A DNA stretch of 64,000 nt from Pelargonium tetragonum (taxonomy: Eukaryota; Streptophyta; Magnoliopsida; Geraniales; Geraniaceae). Under the pieces are notes generated by a model. It was not told where the DNA came from. It saw only the letters and a program-made list of their open reading frames with translations, and searched no databases. The stretch lies in the NCBI GenBank assembly GCA_036897445.1, contig JAYMTL010000012.1:1-64000 (forward strand). Direction: 5' to 3'. This document shows, in pieces, positions 12,599 to 24,429 of this stretch (positions within the stretch are counted from its first letter, which is position 1; every line of letters starts with the position of its first letter). The translations under genes and the position numbers were made by a program.

Positions 12599-15500
12599 TA
12601 TATACATTGGAATGAAAAGAGTATCTTTGCAATCCCGCGAATGGACTCACTGTTAAGAAAATGATCTAGCGAACTCGTGAAAAATTAGACTTTGCTAAGT
12701 TGAAACCCAGTTTGATACAAAAGATATTAGCTACTGGATTGAAAACTCTAGGCTGGAAATACTTAGGCAGGGCTCTCGGCACCCTTATTAAAGGAGTCAG
12801 AAACTAGAGGCATAAGGAATTCCACTCATATTACATTGTAAGAAACTCTTCCTTCAATTAACAAAAAGAAAGGATTTCTTTCCCACACACTCCTATGCTT
12901 GTTACTAGGACTACGAGTTCTCCGAATACCCAGACAAGAGCGGGTCCCCAATAAGAAGAGCCGGATTCTTTAATTAATAGTAGTAGGTAGCCTTTTTGCT
13001 TTTTATGACTCTCTGTAATATCTGGTTGTTAAAAGCTATATTCGGTAAGTGGAAAAACCTATCAACTGTATTGAAACCTACGAGAGGGCAATGCAATTAA
13101 GAGGTCCCTTGTTTTCTAACTTTACAACCCTAGGAAACGGGCTTAACACGTAAAAAATTTTCAGTTATTATTTACAAAAAAGTACTAGGAATAGATACAG
13201 AAGCTTTGGTACAACAAAGTAACTCACATAGGTATATCCTTGAGGAAAACGTCTTCAATAAAAAACGGGTATCACAGTTTCAACTAAACACTAAAGAAAG
13301 GGATCGGCCCGCCTTGTGAAGTACTTGCATTATAATGCACCTCCAAAAAGTGGATTAAACACTCTATACTAGCCCAGTAAATTTACAGATTCTTTAGGTA
13401 GGTACCCTTGGGGAAGTCAAATGAATTAAAAAGGAGTTCTGAGAATATAGGTATCCCCATATTAGGCCGCACAGTGTGCTTAACTGATTATCTATAAAAT
13501 TTCTCATCTTTATAATTCAAAAACCCTGCTCGAGTGTCTACTACTAAAATCCCTGTTCTAGTTCTTCTGTTAAGCAGCTGTTTTGGCCTATTCTATTGTA
13601 GTTAAGTTTCCGCAGAACTCAGATTCCTCCTGACACACTTCTCTAAGGCTAAGGGGGTTTCTTTACTTCTGAAATTTAATAAGTAAGGCGCACGAATTAA
13701 ATATTTTAGTTTCGAGAACAAAATTAGTACCTAATACTTTCTCTTATGGATTCTTCTCAATTGTAAGTAAAAGAATACCCCCAGAGAAATCCCCTTCATA
13801 TGCAGAGGAATCTTGTATCTCCGCTTAATTGCCTTTATTTGTTATTTCTAATATAATGATTTTCTATATCCTGGTTATACGATTGAGTTGGCTTTTTCTT
13901 GATCGATGGGGCCTTGTGCCATGACTTGACTTTAACAAATTACTTACTACAGAACATACCCCTCTAAGGCATACCTTTAATTATCAACGGATTACTATAA
14001 TTTGAACTTAAGCCACATTGTGGGATTTAAGGAACCCCTTCCCCCTTAGAAGTCCCGGTGTTTTTTACACTACCTTATAAAGGGGACTGCTTTTGCAATC
14101 CGAGTCTTTTTTAGTCCTACGCCCTTCCAACCAAGCTTTACGAGCCCGTCTATCATTCTAAAACTAGATTCAGTATGTATAGGAGATTCCAACTTCAACG
14201 CGAATACTATAGCTCAGCCCTTTTCCTTAAGAGCTCCCTAGTTAACTCGATAAAGAAAATAAAAGATGCACCCTAATAAAAGCACAAGAAAATGCGTTTC
14301 TTTACGTATGTATTTAAAACTACTCCGTAATTGGTAAAAGAAAAGTCAACATAGCAGGAGTCTAGCTAGAGTGTCTAAAAGCAAAAAGTCCAAGCCTAAA
14401 AAAACCTTTGAATTACACATCTACCCTTAATCGGAGATTCATAAGGTCTAATACCTAGAGTAAATTAAGAGAAAGTCCTAGAAGGGCCCGGTTAAATGGA
14501 TATAACTTCATTTTTCGTTATAAAATACTAGGGCGGAAGAGTATAGATGGAGGGATTATGCCGTGGTGGGGCCTTACTACTTAATAAAGTTAATAAAACT
14601 GAGGAATGGGGCTCCTTGACTCTTCTAGGCGGGGGTCCTAACTCGTTGTTACTAAGTGCTATGTATAGAATGCGGGGACTCTGACTCTGTATTCAATATA
14701 TGCATATATGAGTCATTTTAGTAGTAAAGTGAATACTTATGAAAACCTTTTTAATCAAAATCAATGCGAGAAGTAGAACTTTAGTCAGCGTAGGAGATAC
14801 TATACTATTACAATAAGTGCTTAACTTACGGATTTGACCGCTCGGCATTCCTGTAAACCAACAAACGTTTAGTTCCCCTTGCTCTGAGTGGGCTTTTTAT
14901 AGAGTACCTCAACTGTTTGTTTACTTAGATAAACCTTTGGGTAACCAAAAAGTAGTACTTACTTTTCGAATCAATATAATAGTCAATCTTAAGAAACACT
15001 TTCATTTCTATATTTCATTTAGCTCTTATTTTCCTGCAAACTTTCTTCTTTTACAGTATACTCTTGAGTTTTGTCAATACTTTAATTTAAGACTTATTTT
15101 AAGTTTCTAATTAGAATGCATAGGTTCGAATATAGTATCAAGTTTGTTTCTAAATCTAAAGCCAGGAACCCGCAAGAAATAGAAAGAAATCTCATAAAAT
15201 ATTAAAATATTGCCGCCCATGTTTTCTTTATTTAAAATTTTAGACTATAATACTTTTGTTATTATATTTTTGTCAATTCTTATACCCAAAGGAAGCTAAA
15301 AAATTTTACTGTGTTTTATCAGTAATAAAGTTATAGGGACGATTAAGCTCCTAAATTCTTAGAAATATCTAAGAGGGTTTTAGCTTCTGAAAAGCGGTTC
15401 GGTTTTAATTGGTATTGTATATAACACAGCGAACCTTTGGAAGAAGCCCCAAGAATTCCTGAAATATGGTAGACAAAATATAAGGATGTATTTCCTTGTA

Positions 15501-16187
15501 ATTACTAACCTAACCTCCTTAAGATATATAGCATTGAATTAACACAAAGGGTATGCGACCCTGTTCTTTTCTAAAAAAAGCTGCTGCGATTGAACAAGAA
15601 TAACTATAACTAAAAACCTCGGGCAGGTTCTTAGGTCAAGCATACAATAAGTAAGTTGCGCAACAGTATTGCCGATATACTAAAGTAGCCTAGCGAGCAT
15701 ACCCTGTTTAAGTAAAAGGTCATTTGAAGTTATAGACCGGTTTTTCCTATGAAGTGAATTTTCTCCTTTGTGAGTATAAGGATTCTTGTATTCCCTAGTA
15801 TTTACTCGATTAGAATTGGCAGTAAATACTATAAAAGTCCTCTGGTAATTTTACTAACTCAATAGCCTCCTGCTTTATTTAGCGATCAGACTTATAGCAG
15901 CCCTTCTTAATAAGAAACCTTAATTTGCTCAATTTAGTTTTATGTAGCACAAATATAAACGCAGGAAATCTACGTTTCGTAATGAATTAAGAGTTTGAGT
16001 TAAATTGAAACGTGTTATATTTCAAGTTTTGTTAGAATAAAAAAGTAGAGTGGGGCTTTAATAGTGAATTTATAAGAGGGTGTTCCTATATTCAAAAACA
16101 ACAAAGCGATAAATCAGCCTTTACGAAAATCGAAGGTTCTTAGTACGCGCGTAAGGAGCAAGCTATCTTCTGATTTCAAAAAGCCCA

Positions 16188-16213
16188 TTACTTTAGAACC
16201 TTACTTTAGAACC
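16188..16213 (+). repeat. 13-bp tandem duplication
   Basis: TTACTTTAGAACC is present in two exact adjacent copies and is followed by TT, the beginning of a third. It is the longest exact tandem duplication I found in the window. It is unlikely by chance and suggests recent slippage. Confidence 0.9.
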
Positions 16214-16629
16214 TTGTTTGCGTATACTATATTAGGACCTCCTCAACAAAGCACTTCACAAGCTAAAAAACTCGACTTGGACTTCCTGTGATATACTTTA
16301 TGACGCGTACCTATGGGTTTTTCAAGCCCTTCCAAAGTAACGTAGGCCTATTATCCCAGCAGTGCACGACTAAACGACTTACTTTTAATTACCTGCCTAT
16401 CTTACTAAACTGTTCGGGCGCAGCTTTTCTTCCTTTTTGTTTACAAGAAGAGTCAACTCCTTTCTTTAAAGCTACACACCCACGCCTTTCCTTAGAACTA
16501 GACCTGGACTGGTACTCTGCAGCTTACACGGTATACCTTTCTTAGAAGCTAAACTCGCGGAGTTCCTTACCTGTAAAACCCCATCCTTGCTTATGAAAGC
16601 CCTTTATAATCCTCTCCGCTAGCTTAATT

Positions 16630-16695
16630 AGAGTACCCAAGGACTTGAACCCTAAGACCTTGTATCTCCTCTGCTTTACTTGCCAATTGAGGATT
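16630..16695 (-). pseudogene. Degenerate tRNA-like fragment, identity uncertain
   Basis: On the minus strand a TAGGG stem, a TTCAAGT loop and a CCTTG stem form a T arm in which all five pairs can be made (three are wobbles or A-T). A D-loop-like AATTGGCAAG lies upstream. The space between the D-like part and the T arm is too short for a full anticodon arm, and the acceptor 5' strand that would pair with GGTACTC is absent. The T arm with its leading AAGGTC resembles initiator-Met or Lys tRNAs from memory, but I cannot assign it. It is a relic at best. Confidence 0.35.
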
Positions 16696-17709
16696 CTTGT
16701 TACCATCCTTATGGGGAAGGGCGTATACTAGATTCTTAAGAAAATCATTCCTTCTTTTTACTATTTAAGCGATTCTGAATTTCTAAGACTTGCGGATTTG
16801 AACTCATGAAACTTGGGGAATGATTGACCAAGTTTAACTTGAAAAAGTAGGCAACTAATATGCTTTCTTCTTGTACGAGAGTTACCTTGCGTAATCGCCG
16901 TATCGAGGAATTCCTCTCTTACAGAAATTTTCTGTCACTTTTGTATGAATTTTTTTGTTTCGCTTAGTATTGAGGAAGAGCTCTTAAGGTTTATAGGTCA
17001 AAGGGCTCTTATAGAACACTTGTTCAAGGGGCGGCATTCAAATTAAGTGCTATACTTTGCTCAGTAAAGAGGTAAAACCAGACAAATACTAACTTAATGC
17101 ATATATCTCGTTCATTTAAGAAAAACTTAAACTTAAAGAAGTTATTAAGTAGGTAAAGCGCGAAGTTTTTGCTTTTATGTAAGTTTATAACGTCAGGATG
17201 AGAGCTAAGCAGCCCTATTATAACTTTCTTTAAGGGTTAACACCAGGCTTGTCGATATTGGGCTAAGTAACTAAAAAAAGAAGCTTAACTCTTAACTTAG
17301 AAAGGGTCTTTTAGTAATTCAAAGTTTTAATGAATTAATGTCTTCCTCTATATACACTTTCCTGGCCTTAGTTAAGGTTAAGGAGTTAATAAAGAAGAAA
17401 TTCAAACTCCTGCATTGGAAGATCTCAACCCTTCAACTTTTAAAGTTTTATAATTTCACATTATGTTGTAGCTATTTTAAATGAAATAAAAAGCTGTTGG
17501 CATGGTTTACGTCTCACTGGTTTTGTATTGAGTCAAAAAAATAAGGAGTATATAATAGGTCTAATTTATACCTTACCTTAGTATTCCAAGTTAAAGCTTC
17601 TGTCTTCAAAAGTACTAAATTTATCATTGCGTTGTACCTGAATTTGACAGTGGTGCGCAAAGGTTCGAATCGGCTCTATCTTAAAAAAACACTAGTAAAA
17701 AACTTTATT

Positions 17710-17775
17710 ATGAACAAATATCCCCAAAAAAAGACTAAGGCTGCTTCACCAACAGCCAACAGATCGAAAGCTTAA
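17710..17775 (+). other. Very short Lys/Ala-rich open frame, unassigned
   Basis: An ATG opens 21 codons ending in TAA. The peptide reads roughly MNKYPQKKTKAASPTANR and then SKA. Four Ala and five Lys codons in 21 are unusual for such AT-rich DNA. The frame stays open upstream of the ATG back to a TGA near 17645. No homology is recognised, and without conservation this may be chance. I list it because similar Lys-rich frames occur at 33187-33330 and 51039-51230. Confidence 0.15.
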
Positions 17776-20700
17776 AGATTAATCTGGAAATTATAAGATT
17801 TTCGTTCCTAATTTATGAAAGTTGCAGTTTGATAATGTTAGCTCAAAAGAGCAAGTACCTTGGTTTACGCTTTTTGCTTTTGGTCGGATAAAACTAAACT
17901 TTCTCTTTAGGTCTACTTTCTAGTCACAGCATTCCTTAGCCTCCTACCCCCTTCCATGCAGGCTCTCGCAATTGGGGTTGGTGCTGGTATATGCCCCACT
18001 CTTTCCAAGGGGGCCTCCTGCAGATAAAGGTATTCTGGATAGTAAATAAAGACTAGGAAAACTCTTCTAAGGACAAAATACCTCTCCTTTTGAAAGTCTT
18101 TTTCTCTCTCATGATAGTACAGCTCGGAGCCGCCAACATAGCATGGACCTATGACTTACTTTCCTCTTATTTGTACTACTTGCTTAAAAAAGACTGACTC
18201 TACCTTAAACTTGAAAACAAGCTCATAAAGAAAAATAAGAAAACACAACTTCAGAGCGCTCCTATAAAAAAAACTTTTTAAATAAGAAAACTCCTTACTT
18301 TCAATTAAATACTTTACCACAAAAGATAATTCGATTTACAAATGAATTAGAACAATACCTAAGTTATTATCTAGAACGCTGTTTGTTTACTGCTCGGGTT
18401 TCATTTTACATTCGATTTTTTAGCACGGGTTTCTACTATAGATTTTGAATTGCTTGATTTTTAGAGGTATAAGGATCCTATCTGAATTGCGGGTCCTAAT
18501 ATCCTGGGGATTTCTTTATACTATAATTGACCGGATTTCTTTTATCTACATGCTAGGGAATTTAAAGTGGTACAATACAAGCCAAGGGAAGGGCCTTATA
18601 CGTAGTGGAACAAAAGGTTTTTTACCGAATCCAAACTCCTTTCCGTAATGCATTTTTAGGAATCTGGGATCTATATTATAGCTGGCAACTAAACGGGATT
18701 TCACCAGAAATTTTTAGATTGTTGAATAAGTAGCTTTGAACTCTTTTGTAGTATTTCGTAGGAATACGTGTCTCTTACTAGTACTTACACAACCCTTTCA
18801 ATTTTTGTGTTTCATTTGACATGAAAGTCATATATCCCCTGCTCTTGAGCTAGAATAGATTAAACTCCCGGCGCACAAATGTTAACGTCTAGGAATAGTC
18901 GTTTTACAAAGCCTGCCCTACTACATAACGCATAAAAAGTATAAGTAAACAATCAACGAAGCAACCCTCTTTATATAGAATCTTTAGACCTTTTCCTAAC
19001 CAAATTCTCTAAAAACCTAGCAGAATAGTTAAGGCTGTATAACCTCTGGTTTATACTTGAATCATAAGGACACTTCAGCTTGTAAAATGATAGGAAAGAC
19101 ACTTCGTTTTTCTTAGGCTGGCGACAGGATGACTTTCCCTTCGTGTTTGACTAGTTCGAGGGGTTTTTTTAGATATTTGGACGAAAGCTCTGATATTATA
19201 TTATACAAATATAAATTTGCAGTAGTTTCTCCTATTTTTTTGACGGAAGATAAACGTCGATTTAAACCTTAAGGCAGCCCGCGAACTCATCTCAACTAAA
19301 AAGGAAATCGGTACTCTTTGTAATTTATAAGTTTTTTTCTCTTTGTTGTATCCAAGTATGCCTATGTATAACGGGTAATTACATGGAAAACCCTTACCGT
19401 TGTTGTATCTTTATATCCCAATTCCGGAAACCTATGAACAAGTTAGAGGTCGGGCTAAGAGTTGCTTAAGAGGCTTTGGTCTAAATACAACGAAACTTAT
19501 CGTGAGAAACTCTGTTACGTGCTATAAATTTTTAATAAAGCCAATGAAACTAAACACTCAAGCGAAAAATACGAAACCGATTCCCTACCAATTTCTTTTC
19601 TGCTGTCAAACGGAAAACTCGTGCGAGGATTTATCCCGATATTGATGATTTACTATATTCCTTATACTCTGTTGACCTTGCGCGGTTAAAAACGAGTTCT
19701 AAAAACTTTATACTTTTAGGTTTCTATAATTACTTATACGATCAAAATTTTTTGAAATAATAACACGATAAATCTTTCTATGTATCCTTTATGGAAAACA
19801 TAAATAACTAATAGAGGGCACCAAGTCTTTGTACCAATTCCACTAATCCTAGAGTCACCCTTGGTTAGGAACAGAAAAGCCTCACCTTACATGCTTTGGA
19901 ATATACAGGGAGTCCCTTTTTGAAACTTAGATATATCCAAAACTCCTCCGTAGTTTATAACACAATAGCTATACCCTCTGTTTATTAACTTAACTACTTT
20001 ATACTCAGAGCTTGAATCTACGGCCTTATTTGTGAGTTTACCCAACAATATATCCTGCATTAACTTCGCTACAAAAACAGGCGCATAGCAGGGCGCTTCG
20101 AAGAGGAAAACTTGTTTATGGGTTTGTGAAAAAGGCATCTAATGTCAGTCAGTCTATATTTATGTTTATATTGTATCCATTATGACACTCACAACAAAAA
20201 GGATATAGAAATAATTACACTAGGTCCCCAATTAATTGTTATATTTAAGATATTACCCGGGGTGTTGTATAAAGAGAAAGAATAAAAGTCGAAGAACTCT
20301 AACACACATTCCGTTTTATCTAGCTCTATCTAAGACGTAAAGAATTCATGTCAGTAGTATTGGAGAACTTAAGAACCTCTACCCCTTTAGGTATTCCCAA
20401 GTCTTATTCTTTAAAATAAAAGTGCAATTTAGAGAAAGGTGTCTCCTACAATCCTATAATAAAGAAAAGAGTCTTTTCCATAAAGGGACTCTAATAAGAC
20501 ATGTCAAAAAAATGGGTAGTAACCTCGGTTGTCAAGGACTGGTAAATCCTTTGGATTGTAGATGGATTCCTTTTTTCTTTCTCTTTTTAATTATTAATTT
20601 TAAGAGTTTCGTGATCCTGATATAAACATGCTAGCTAATGTATAGTATTTTAGTGAAGTGTACTTATCCATCTTCTGATTCACACTTACTTTATTCCCCC

Positions 20701-21254
20701 AAGTGCTAAATTTTTAATAGCATCCGTTAAAAGGTCTTAAGGAAATTTTGTAGGTATTCTCTAGTTATTAAGTCTGAACATAACAATTGAAGCAAATTCG
20801 TACTTATCCTTAGAAGGAATCCTTGGTTGTGAAGACTCATATCTGAAAGAAATTTTGTAAAACTTGATAATTAGAAACGATAGAAATATCTTACTACAGT
20901 ACAAATTATCTTATTTAATTACACAATCTAGGCTGTACAAGTCAATTCTAGGAGAGACCTCGAGTCAGTCTTTTTTGGGGATCCCTTTATTAAAAAGAAG
21001 TTTTTCTTATTTCGTAGTATGGGTTTTTGTTAAAGATAAAAGGGTTTTGGGGTTCAAATTCAATACCCAGGTGAAGCGTGTTTTCATTACAAGCCCAGGT
21101 TAAGACCATATCTTCTATCTCTTAATCTGGAAAAGATAACAACTCCAGGCTCTATAGGTAATTTGCTTCTAATCCAGGGTTTTCCAAGTAGGGCACTATG
21201 ACTCAAAGGAAAAGGCAGTTAGTAAGGGTTAAGAATTGAGTAGGCAAAGTTTCA

Positions 21255-21325
21255 ACTAAGTAATGGGAATCGAACCTACGGCTGACTCTATCTATTTAGA
21301 TTCTTGTATTCAGCTTAAAGGAAAT
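21255..21325 (-). pseudogene. Degenerate tRNA-like 3' half, identity uncertain
   Basis: On the minus strand GTAGG, the loop TTCGATT and CCCAT form a T arm with four of five pairs. The words CGTAGGTTCG and TTCGATTCCC are typical of plant organelle tRNA T arms. An A/T-rich stretch upstream stands where an anticodon arm should be, but I cannot draw a paired anticodon stem or a matching acceptor. It may be a tRNA 3' end that has lost its 5' half. A chance T arm is possible. Confidence 0.3.
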
Positions 21326-24300
21326 TCGTTTAGGTGGGGACCCCTATATGCTTTATTCATTTAATATACCCCACCCCAAGGTCCTCCCAGGATACATTCT
21401 GATATCAAAGAATATCCATGCTTTATAAATAAGAAAAAACGGGATTCTACATTATGCAATTCTCTTTTTTTTTCTAGGGAAGCTGCTTCTTTTAAAATAC
21501 AACTAGATATCCTACCGAATCCACAGGAATCTCAATAAGGTAACTGAAATGCAGGTCTTTTCGACAAGGATTTCATTTCCTATTCAAGTTCCAGGACCCG
21601 CTTTACTAAGAAAATCTTTTCATACCCAGAAAAAGGGGCACTGAGTACACAAAATTAGAAAAGAACGATTTTACCCCTCTAATTACACGAAATATGAAAT
21701 TCTAATTTAAGAGCGGTCTATCTATATTATAAAAATGAAAACTCTAATCTTAAAATTCTACTATCGAACTAGATTTGTTAAACTACTATAGAAAAAGAAG
21801 AAATTAAGACTAACCAGAGGATCCCCTTTGTTCCATACTAAAAAAGGACTGAGTTTATGAGAGTTATAGCGGGTTCCTTATTCGACAACGTCCAGTATGC
21901 ACTTTTTAGACTCTTCCTTGGGGGAACCCTTTGAATTATCTAACTAATTGCATTGTAGTATAGATATCTTGAAAGATCTAAATTTTTGTTTAAGAAGTTG
22001 TAGAATTTCCAGAAGAACTTTTTAGGGTGGAGTTAGATTGTAATTTAAAGGCTTAAGTATATACCAATCTAACCGCAGGGAGCTCACTTTCTTGGTTATA
22101 GTAGCTATAAAGATCTAGCAAAAACAAGGGGGCAGAAGCAAGGTCCCTCAACTAAAAAGTAGAGGTACCCATCTAAGTCTTACGACAGTTCACAAGCACC
22201 TCTTTTAAGAGTCTCGGTAATAATAGGAATTCCTCTTTTTAACCAAATTTTGGTATACTAGTTTCTAAAGGCAGAGCACCAAAATTCAATTTAAACCGGA
22301 TTTTCTTTTGTTTCTTTATTAAAAAGGAGAGTCGGTACCTTTGGAGAAAGTTTCACTAAGAAAGAAATTTCTCGTATAGTAATATCCCGTTTGAATCCGA
22401 ATTCATATACATATAGTATAGGGAGGCTTGGAAGTCAAGCTAGTCTTTTTAAATTATTAAGGGTTTTTAATTCCTGTGGACATCCTGAAGTATTCCTTAA
22501 TAAGCATTTACTTTTAAGTATATCTATATAAAAGAATAACTTTATCAAAGGGGTTCTTCCAAGAATTTATCAGACTACAAAAAGTGTTATAAGATCAGGG
22601 CCCCGTTTTGCTACTTTTGAAATGAAAAATCAAGACGATAAGGTAAATCTAAGTATTAGAGTATTAAGTAAGTCCTGTTTATTCATATAGGAAATTCCTT
22701 TTTTAAGGCGCTTAACTAATACTATCAATCCAATGCTGGGCTGTATTTCCTGTCAATAGAAAGCCCTTTATATATTATATTAGGGTCCCCTGCTAATTTT
22801 ATTTTACAATGCTCTTTGAAAGGTCTAAAATAGAAGCTATATAGGAGACTGTTTTAGTTAACTTGTCTATAATAGGAAAAGGGGTGACTAAAAATAGAAG
22901 TGTTTAACACAAGCATTCAAAATGAAAAGTCTGTTACCTAGAATTTTTTTTACCATAAATAGCGCTAAAAGGAGCATAGCATATAGGAAGCTGTTAAATC
23001 TAGAATCCTGTTTCAAGGGTTACTGATCAAGGGGCCTACCTAAAGGAGGAAACTTACAAAACTTTAGCTATATTCGTTTTATCGAGGGATCCTTTAAAGA
23101 TATAATAGTTTTGAAGGTGAGTATCTTTTCCCCTTTTATCTGACATGCTTAAGCTTAAGTAAAGAGCTAGGCAAAACCGAGGTTTATTCCAAGAACTATA
23201 CAGCGCTCTTTATATCCATCGGAGTCGATTTACTCAAGAACCCATTAGGGCTATACACAACCTTTCTTTTTGGTATGAAAGGCTTAAGGCGAGCTACTTA
23301 AAAGGGGCTTTTTTCTTAAGTAGTCTGGATACCGTAATTTCAATAATTACATTTTTCATTATAAAATGAAATGCTGAATGCTGCCCAGGTATGGCTAAAA
23401 ACGGGTACCGATCTGGGTAATCCAAAGGTTTAATTAGTAGCCACAACTCTCAGCCAGGATTTTAGATATAGCAGAGGATTCTATTTCGGAATTTCAAACA
23501 AAAGAGAATTCCGGTATGTCGACCAGCTTCCTAGTTTTTTAAAGAGCACCCCTCTTACAGTAGGGGCTAAAAATCTTTATATCAACCCTAAACGAGTACG
23601 ACTTAATTTCACTAGGATAATATTCTTTACAAGGAAGCCCTTTTAAAAACCGGATATTCTTTAAATTTATAAGTCGATTTAGAGAATTAGAAAACCCGCG
23701 AGAATCTTTTATATATCTATATAAAAAGCACCTTAATCTCTGCTGCATGCACCAAAACTTTTGATTTAGGCAAAAATTTATAGTAATTCCTTGTTTGGGT
23801 TGATCTAGATCCCTTTTAACATGTATAAAAATAGAAAATTCGCTTCTCATAAATTAATTCGAAGAAAACGGCCTCCTTAGAATTCTCTTAGGTTTTCCCT
23901 TACAAGGTAGTAACCTTAGTCAGAGCCCTTAAAATGAATTTAGAAATCTCAGTTCCCGAATCCCGAATAAGTCTAAGGTAAAAAGACGTCTTGTTTCTAT
24001 TTGTATATGAACAGTGTTCTTTTGGAAAGAGATTTCCGTCTTGTAAGTATAAGTAATTTATTGCGTTACTAGGGGAGTAGTGTAAGGCACATAACTATAG
24101 CAAGAAACACACCTATTTTTAGTGTCTAAGTGGACCTTCTTTTTAACAAAGGGCTAAATGAGCCTCTCTTATAAGGTTTTCCTAGCTACACAAGAAAGAC
24201 AGATTCAACTCAAGAAAGCAAGAAATTCCCGCGGGTTTCCTGGCTATACATTTGCTAAATACCTTTTTACATTAAGTTTTTATAATATTTGTTTCAGTTT

Positions 24301-24405
24301 AGTTACTTTGTAAAGAATAGTGTCTAACAAGCTTCTCATTTCCTCTGATTCTACTTTCTCTTGTACTTAAAGGGCCCTTTCCCTCCTAATAACGATAAGA
24401 ACAGG

Positions 24406-24429
24406 TAAGGCAAGATTTATCTTGCCTTA
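24406..24429. other. Perfect 11-bp hairpin
   Basis: TAAGGCAAGAT, two T bases, then ATCTTGCCTTA give an uninterrupted 11-base-pair stem with a 2-base loop. It is the longest uninterrupted stem I noticed in the window. No gene lies within several kilobases and no T-run follows, so a terminator role cannot be argued. It could be a cruciform-forming or RNA-end-protecting element, or chance. Confidence 0.6.

Larger units (their letters stand above)
1..16187. other. Gene-free spacer
   Basis: I see no gene here. The open frames are short; two of the longer ones are a 95-codon frame at 2381-2668 (+) that starts with TTG and a 60-codon frame at 3332-3514 (+) whose C-terminal end is Lys/Asn-rich. Neither matches a family I know and their lengths fit chance. 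The stretch contains short exact tandem duplications at 6091-6110, 9563-9578 and 12168-12187, two AT dinucleotide runs, an 18-base palindrome at 12581-12598, and many small GC boxes built around GGATCC. Small promoter-like words exist but none leads into a gene. Confidence 0.6.

Noticed and set aside
14207-14216. TATAGCTCAG words (also near 31.16 and 54.78 kb) that look like tRNA positions 7 to 16
   Set aside because: None is followed by a D loop, anticodon arm or T arm; TATAG is common throughout the window.
16780-16850. A tRNA-like word (TTCAAATCCGCAAG on the minus strand)
   Set aside because: Only one of five T-stem pairs forms and no other arm can be drawn, so the match is probably chance.
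17655-17690. AAAGGTTCGAATCGG, like a tRNA T arm on the plus strand
   Set aside because: Three of the five stem pairs fail and no anticodon or D arm precedes it at the right distance.
23539-23850. The longest open frame (103 codons, minus strand)
   Set aside because: Length is within chance for this base composition; the translation has no domain, repeat or motif I recognise, and there is no promoter or neighbour to support it.
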